Assembly (NCBI GenBank): GCA_045658165.1 | Contig: JAZOUN010000046.1 | Coordinates: 1 to 18,543, forward strand | Source of the DNA: UBA1081 sp045658165 | GTDB taxonomy: Bacteria > Bacillota > Clostridia > Oscillospirales > Acutalibacteraceae | DNA: 18,543 bases | Direction of reading: 5' to 3' | Shown here: piece by piece, positions 14,647 through 18,543 of the stretch | Layout of the letters: every line of letters begins with the position of its first letter | How positions within the stretch are numbered: the first letter of the stretch is position 1 | Made by a program: the position numbers and the translations under genes | Notes under the pieces: model-generated | Told to the model about the DNA's origin: nothing | What the model saw: the letters and a program-made list of their open reading frames with translations, nothing else | Databases searched by the model: none

Positions 14647-15870
14647 TTATTTTTTAAGAACGTATTTATTGTAATAAGGCATATATGCCTCGCTGTCTCT
14701 GATTACACAGCCTGCAACAGTACCTGCCCTCATAAGTTCTGTACATTTTGCACACTTGATACACACCTTGTTTTTATCGAGCGCACCTTTTTCAAGATAA
14801 TCTTTATAAAAATCGGGGTAAGCAAATGTCATTCTGCCGAAACCTGCAAAATCACCGACGCCCTTTTCAAGCAGTTTTTCTGCATATGCAACAGAATTTT
14901 CACCCTCAAAAGTAAGTGCAGACACCGCAAAAGTCATATCGGGGAATGAAGATGTGATTTCTTTTGTGACATCGTATATTCTTTTCATGCCGATGTTACC
15001 GTCTTCGGGAGATTTTGCAACATAGGGACGGTTTATATGGGGTATAAGATAGGGATTGCCTATTGTAAGATTTATAAATTCAATTCCCTTTTCACGAAGA
15101 GATGAAATAATCATTTTTGTTTCTGCAAGATCAATCTCACCAAGACTGTTTACACCGAAACCGTAGCCGTAGGGGAAACAGTCACAGCTGTTGAGTCTTG
15201 TTGTAACAAAAATATTGTCTCCCACAGCCTCTTTTACCGCATCGATACAATCGAAATAGAGTCTTGTTCTGTTTTCAAAAGATCCGCCGTATTTTCCCTC
15301 TCTGTTATAGGCGCTGAGGAACTCATTAAAAAGATACCCGTGACAGCATTTTACATCAATACCGTCAAAACCTGCTTCAACTGCAAGTTTTGCAGCAGCC
15401 GAATACAATGACGGAATTGTATCAAGATATTCATCCGTAGCAACTGTGAAAGGCTGATCTTCCTTACCCTTTTCCCACACTTCGTTACGGTAGGCAACTA
15501 TAGGCGCAGGAGTGCCGTTTGGTTTACTGTATCTTCCGCTGTGAGTGAGCTGAACTATAATAACAGGCTCAAAACCGTTAAGCTCCATTGAACGTTTTTT
15601 GATTTCACCGACAACTGTTCTGAAACTGCTTAGAGTTTTTTCGTTTATGTAAAGCTGACGGGGATTAGCTCTGCCTTCGTTACAGACTGCAGTGGCTTCA
15701 AACCAGATTACACCCGGACCGCCTTCTGCAAAACGAAGATATCTGCGTGCAGTAAGCTCACCCACTGCACCGTCTGAAGTTCCGTCACAACCTTCCATAG
15801 GCTGAAAGAGAATACGGTTTGCGGACTCTCTGCCGTATATATTAATTTTTTCTGAAAGTATGCTTTTCAT
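14647..15870 (-). CDS. old-yellow-enzyme-type NADH:flavin oxidoreductase with [4Fe-4S] motif
   Basis: First gene of the operon, 407 residues, an FMN-dependent ene-reductase-like TIM barrel. Family blocks: QPMEG (23-27), QLTHSGR (107-113), DVKCCHGYL (172-180), YGGSFENR (194-201) and GFGRM (343-347). The C-terminal end has Cys370, 373, 376 and 388 (CxxCxxCx11C), a [4Fe-4S] site like that of 2,4-dienoyl-CoA and 2-enoate reductases (FadH, FldZ, BaiCD). Those proteins are about 640-670 residues because of an added FAD/NAD domain; here the chain stops shortly after the Cys motif. In DVKCCHGYL the first His of the usual HxxH substrate pair is Lys174. Substrate is unknown. The ribosome site AAAAGGG is about 10 nt upstream, a little far. 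Confidence 0.85.
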   Translation of the reverse strand: MKSILSEKINIYGRESANRILFQPMEGCDGTSDGAVGELTARRYLRFAEGGPGVIWFEATAVCNEGRANPRQLYINEKTLSSFRTVVGEIKKRSMELNGFEPVIIVQLTHSGRYSKPNGTPAPIVAYRNEVWEKGKEDQPFTVATDEYLDTIPSLYSAAAKLAVEAGFDGIDVKCCHGYLFNEFLSAYNREGKYGGSFENRTRLYFDCIDAVKEAVGDNIFVTTRLNSCDCFPYGYGFGVNSLGEIDLAETKMIISSLREKGIEFINLTIGNPYLIPHINRPYVAKSPEDGNIGMKRIYDVTKEITSSFPDMTFAVSALTFEGENSVAYAEKLLEKGVGDFAGFGRMTFAYPDFYKDYLEKGALDKNKVCIKCAKCTELMRAGTVAGCVIRDSEAYMPYYNKYVLKK

Positions 15871-15902
15871 TGAAATTCAACCCTTTTGTTGTTAATAATT
15901 CT

Positions 15903-15931
15903 ATTTTATCACTTAAAAGGCAACAATACAA
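15903..15931 (-). promoter_or_regulatory. extended -10 promoter of the eight-gene operon
   Basis: On the - strand TTGTAT (15931-15926) and TAAAAT (15908-15903) are 17 bp apart, and TGA directly before the -10 gives an extended TGnTAAAAT element. The transcript would start near 15897, a leader of about 27 nt before the OYE gene. No operator or riboswitch fold is evident in this short leader. Confidence 0.5.
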
Positions 15932-15990
15932 TAAATAATATATTAAATAATAAATATTTTTTAAATATATATTTTTATAAAAAAATATAT

Positions 15991-16031
15991 AAAAAAAATC
16001 AGGAATTTTACTTAAAAAAACTCCTGATTTT
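15991..16031 (-). terminator. rho-independent terminator reading leftward
   Basis: AAAATCAGGA (15995-16004) pairs with TCCTGATTTT (16022-16031). After one A/C mismatch TTTT/AAAA extends the stem, leaving a 7-nt loop. In the - strand transcript the stem runs straight into a T8 stretch (complement of 15991-15998). It would insulate the operon promoter from the ABC genes on the right. On the + strand only four T follow, so it works mainly leftward. Confidence 0.75.
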
Positions 16032-16039
16032 AAGATACT

Positions 16040-16059
16040 GTAGTCAATTGGTAGTCAAT
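16040..16059. repeat. tandem direct repeats GTAGTCAAT, 11-bp period
   Basis: GTAGTCAAT at 16040-16048 is repeated exactly at 16051-16059. Short direct repeats at about one helical turn are the usual form of arm-type sites bound by tyrosine integrases of Tn916-like elements. The site lies exactly where codon use changes, next to the terminator, so an element end is plausible. No integrase is in the window. Confidence 0.45.
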
Positions 16060-16088
16060 AAGGGTCTGTTATGTCAAGAAACCCTTAT
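16058..16088. repeat. inverted repeat ATAAGGGT/ACCCTTAT
   Basis: An 8-bp perfect inverted repeat (16058-16065 with 16081-16088) with a 15-nt loop. It lacks a T-run of terminator type on either strand, though AT-rich TATATA follows. It could be a second weak hairpin for the ABC transcript or part of an element end. Confidence 0.4.
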
Positions 16089-16310
16089 ATATAGCCATTT
16101 CTTAGGGGTGGGGTGTCATTCCCACTCATTTTCGTGGTTCTTCTTTGGCTTATTTATGCCCTAAATATTATCCTAAACGGCAATTTTGAACCTGTTTTTC
16201 CACCCATTATTTCATTTATCAAAATTTTTGTTGCAGAAAAAGTTGCAAAATCGCCTGCGGAATTGTGTCAGGTGGTTGTGATGCAACTGCTTGTTATAAC
16301 AGGTATGCGT

Positions 16311-17516
16311 TTATCTTCCGCTGATCTGACAGCGGCAATAGATACGGCTTCCGAGGAATGCCAGCAGCGATGCGACGACAACGTAGATCAAAGGAACGAT
16401 TTGATATGAGGTGAAGTGCATTCCAAACATAGAAATCAAACGGCTATCAAAGGTGTTCCACATGGACAGAAAACAGGTAGGAAGATAATCCCATAACTGT
16501 CCCAATATGCGATACTGTGCCGGTATCTGAATAATCATTCCTGCAAGGATCATGCCGGTGGTAACTGACATTGCGGCAATACTGCTACTAAAAAGCTCGG
16601 ACAAAAGCATGACGAATACGCTGATAAAAATCGCAGTCACAATCAGACATCCGTATGCAACAAGACATGCTTGTCCTATAGTGATATTGCCAGCGTAGCC
16701 GGTATAAAATAGCTGTATTGCGGCATCAAAACCCTCCGAACCGTATACCCGCAGACTCAGCACCCAGGTCAGCAATGCCATAAGCAATGCACCCACACAG
16801 CCAACTGTGATTCCTGAAAGCAGCTTGACCCAATAGAGCCGTTTTTTACCGTTCGAGGTGCATAAAACAAGCTGATCAGTTCGGTGAGTATGCTCATCGG
16901 GAAAGCTACTTGAAAGGGTGATAGCGACATAAATCAGCATCATAAAGCCTACGGTGAGAAAGGTTTCTAAGATGCATCCGTATCCTTCGTGGAACTGATA
17001 TACAACAGGAGTTTCAAGACTATCTGCATGACTTTGCCAATATGAAATCTCAGCCTCAGTCAGATAGTTTTTAACAGCCGATTCTTCAAAGCGTTCTCTC
17101 ATGGCAGCATATAACGCAGCTTCATCAGGAGACCACTGCTGGGCGGTTCCTTTGTCCATACCGGTCCATGACCTGATCAAATTGAAGATATCGCTGTACG
17201 GACGGGCATAGGTCTGGTATTCTTCAGTTAAAACATAGTTGGTGTCTATGGGCAAATCCTTGTAGGCGGCAATGGTTTCCTCCAGTAGAGCTTGGTCTAT
17301 GGATTTGCCGCTAAGTGCTTTGCGGTATTCTTGATTGATTAGATGCTCTTCATAGTTTGTACCTACATACGTGCCGTTTACCGAATAACTGCCCATTAAA
17401 GGAAAAAGTATCGAAAAGGCAATGACCGCCATACAAACAAAAAGAGCGATCCAAACTAGCTTCTTCTGCATCAGCTTTTTAAGCTCATAGCCGTATAGAG
17501 TAAACAGATTATTCAT
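16311..17516 (-). CDS. ABC-2 type transporter permease
   Basis: Membrane subunit of an ABC exporter, 401 residues. Six hydrophobic segments: about 20-42, 184-205, 234-255, then three in the last third, with a large outside loop (about 43-180) between the first two. This is the ABC-2 layout, and the segment DEHTHRTDQLVLC with the following SNGKKRLYWVK is typical of permeases where the inner loop meets the ATPase. The start is ATG 17516 because GGAGGGG lies just before it; an in-frame ATG at 17540 has no comparable site. The start overlaps the ATPase stop by 8 bp, so the two are coupled. The exported compound is unknown (lantibiotic immunity or peptide/drug export are common uses). Codon use differs from the operon on the left. 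Confidence 0.8.
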   Translation of the reverse strand: MNNLFTLYGYELKKLMQKKLVWIALFVCMAVIAFSILFPLMGSYSVNGTYVGTNYEEHLINQEYRKALSGKSIDQALLEETIAAYKDLPIDTNYVLTEEYQTYARPYSDIFNLIRSWTGMDKGTAQQWSPDEAALYAAMRERFEESAVKNYLTEAEISYWQSHADSLETPVVYQFHEGYGCILETFLTVGFMMLIYVAITLSSSFPDEHTHRTDQLVLCTSNGKKRLYWVKLLSGITVGCVGALLMALLTWVLSLRVYGSEGFDAAIQLFYTGYAGNITIGQACLVAYGCLIVTAIFISVFVMLLSELFSSSIAAMSVTTGMILAGMIIQIPAQYRILGQLWDYLPTCFLSMWNTFDSRLISMFGMHFTSYQIVPLIYVVVASLLAFLGSRIYCRCQISGR

Positions 17517-18213
17517 GGCTCCCCTCCTCGAATTGTGCAAGATAGAATCTCTCTAAATCACCCATTTGTTCGTCCCATGTTCCGTTATAAATCAAGGTTC
17601 CATCTTTCATCATGAGTACCTCATCGGCAATATGCTCTATGTCGGAAACGATATGGGTGGACAGAAGTACGATGCTGTCTTTACCGAGTTGTTGGATAAG
17701 GTTTCGGAAGCGCACGCGTTCTTTGGGGTCCAATCCGGCGGTGGGTTCGTCGAGGATCAGCAGCTTCGGGTTGTTCAGCAGTGCTTGAGCGATCCCCAGT
17801 CGCTGCTTCATACCGCCCGAAAATGTTTTAATCTTTTTGCGGCCCATGTCTTGCAGACCGACCAATTCCAGAAGTTCATTTGCTCGCCGTTTCGCTGACT
17901 TCTTGGGCAGCCCCTTCAATGCCGCCATATACAACAGAAAATCCATAGCAGTAAATTCAGGATAATAGCCAAAATCCTGAGGCAGGTACCCTAATACTGC
18001 ACGATAGCCTTCTTCACGGACGTCCATACCGTCGAAAGCGATCGTACCGCCTGTAGGCTGCAGGATCCCACAGAGCATACGCATAAGGGTAGTTTTCCCA
18101 GCACCGTTGGTGCCTAAAAGGCCAAAAACTCCACTATGCAAACGCAGGCTGATACGGTCCACTGCGATTTTGTTTTGAAATTGCTTTGTTAGTCTGTCAA
18201 TGACAAGTTCCAT
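17509..18213 (-). CDS. ABC transporter ATP-binding protein
   Basis: ATPase subunit, 234 residues, complete. Seen directly: Walker A GTNGAGKTT (34-42), Q-loop Gln79, signature SGGMKQ (132-137), Walker B LLILDEP (151-157) with Glu156, and switch His187 (STHIVSD). The short length and the order of motifs fit the drug/bacteriocin-export (ABC-2 linked, CcmA/NatA-like) subfamily. GGAGG lies 7 nt before the ATG. The first 25 bases overlap the end of the upstream membrane protein gene, and the permease gene follows with an 8-bp overlap, giving a three-gene unit. Gln is mostly CAA and Arg often CGA/CGG, unlike the genes left of 15870. Confidence 0.93.
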   Translation of the reverse strand: MELVIDRLTKQFQNKIAVDRISLRLHSGVFGLLGTNGAGKTTLMRMLCGILQPTGGTIAFDGMDVREEGYRAVLGYLPQDFGYYPEFTAMDFLLYMAALKGLPKKSAKRRANELLELVGLQDMGRKKIKTFSGGMKQRLGIAQALLNNPKLLILDEPTAGLDPKERVRFRNLIQQLGKDSIVLLSTHIVSDIEHIADEVLMMKDGTLIYNGTWDEQMGDLERFYLAQFEEGSHE

Positions 18214-18543
18214 GTATATTCCTCCGTTTGTTTTATTGCTAAATATATCTCATGCGCCATTCCTGCGAACAGGAGAACTAATAGAATAAACCACCAGACA
18301 ATGTTGGCATTTTGGTATATAAGATCTGTGATAAAATGCAGTCCGACATTAGCTCCGCCAATCAATGCTGCAACACTCATACATACATAAACCGTTTCTT
18401 GTCCTTGGAAGCGTCGAATGATCCATAAGCTGATGTTGACAGTCAGCATATATGGTACAAGCAGATATAGTCCTGTTTGCAATAAAGAAAATCCGCTTCC
18501 GGTGTAACACAATGGAATGGCACAGACTAAAACAATGAAATCA
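18189..18543 (-). CDS. membrane protein of the ABC module, 5'-truncated by the window edge
   Basis: The reading frame is open to the edge (117 codons visible before the stop), so the real start lies beyond 18543. A TTG at 18512 is not needed as a start. Three hydrophobic segments are visible, and the C-terminus is short and polar (ending LSLTD). It overlaps the ATPase start by 25 bp, so it is cotranscribed with it. It is probably a second permease-like subunit of the ABC-2 exporter, but the visible part has no diagnostic motif. Confidence 0.65.
   Translation of the reverse strand, partial: DFIVLVCAIPLCYTGSGFSLLQTGLYLLVPYMLTVNISLWIIRRFQGQETVYVCMSVAALIGGANVGLHFITDLIYQNANIVWWFILLVLLFAGMAHEIYLAIKQTEEYTWNLSLTD

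Larger units (their letters stand above)
16032..16310. other. stretch without a convincing gene between operon promoter and ABC module
   Basis: It holds the direct and inverted repeats listed separately, a G-rich segment (16105-16115) and AT-rich sequence. A GTG-started frame on the + strand (16113-16409) has a G-rich site before it and a hydrophobic start, but its last third is antisense to the permease gene and it resembles nothing I know. On the - strand all three frames close within about 35 codons. Confidence 0.6.

Noticed and set aside
10497..15870. Bile-acid (bai) type operon, because of OYE, SDR and MFS genes
   Set aside because: No CoA ligase, BaiE-like dehydratase or CoA transferase; the transporter is GPH-type and GH3 and esterase are cotranscribed.
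15886..16164. + strand frame across the AT-rich operon promoter region
   Set aside because: It runs through the promoter and the hairpin, is rich in Lys/Asn/Ile from AT content only, and has no ribosome site.
16113..16409. GTG-started + strand frame, hydrophobic N-terminus
   Set aside because: Last third is antisense to the permease, no recognisable family; could be a chance frame though the G-rich upstream looks like a ribosome site.
17517..17540. ATG 17540 as the start of the ABC permease
   Set aside because: No good ribosome site; GGAGGGG lies right before ATG 17516, and the extra residues are not hydrophobic or conserved-looking.

Overview
The window looks like a chromosomal segment of an anaerobic, plant- or mucus-fibre-degrading member of the Clostridia (Ruminococcaceae/Oscillospiraceae-like). 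The reasons are the AT-rich intergenic DNA, the strong AGGAG-type ribosome binding sites, the tightly packed operon of carbohydrate-active enzymes, a GH5_4-like endoglucanase, and oxygen-sensitive style flavo/Fe-S redox enzymes. The genus cannot be fixed from the sequence alone.

Left part (1-5514): three monocistronic units. A membrane-anchored GH5 endo-beta-glucanase/xyloglucanase-like enzyme (+) converges on a cytoplasmic DUF4965/'glutaminase A'-type protein (-) at a shared hairpin terminator. The latter is divergent from a membrane-anchored heparinase II/III-family polysaccharide lyase (+), which ends at a second, bidirectional terminator. The two + strand enzymes have N-terminal membrane anchors and should work outside the cell.

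Middle part (5589-15870, - strand): one tight eight-gene operon with gaps of 2-24 bp and one 4-bp overlap, read right to left from an extended -10 promoter near 15903-15931. Order of transcription: old-yellow-enzyme-type flavin oxidoreductase with a [4Fe-4S] Cys motif, SDR dehydrogenase, fumarate-reductase/aspartate-oxidase-type flavoprotein, GPH-family sugar/glycoside:cation symporter, xylose-isomerase-like TIM barrel protein, D-2-hydroxyacid-dehydrogenase-like enzyme, GH3 beta-glycosidase, and an alpha/beta hydrolase (esterase). No protein has an obvious signal peptide, so the logic is: import a glycoside or oligosaccharide, remove acyl groups and beta-linked sugars in the cytoplasm, and rework an unusual sugar or aglycone with up to four redox enzymes. 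This oxidoreductive cluster is the best candidate for an undescribed pathway. Its substrate is unknown.

Right part (15871-18543): an AT-rich promoter/terminator region, then a stretch without a convincing gene that carries 11-bp-period direct repeats, then an ABC-2 type exporter module on the - strand (partial membrane protein, ATPase, permease). Codon use changes sharply here (Gln CAA and Arg CGA/CGG appear, whereas the left genes use CAG and AGA/CGY), so the ABC module probably arrived separately, perhaps on an integrative element whose end lies near 16032-16310. No RNA gene, CRISPR array, transposase or transcriptional regulator was seen in the window.
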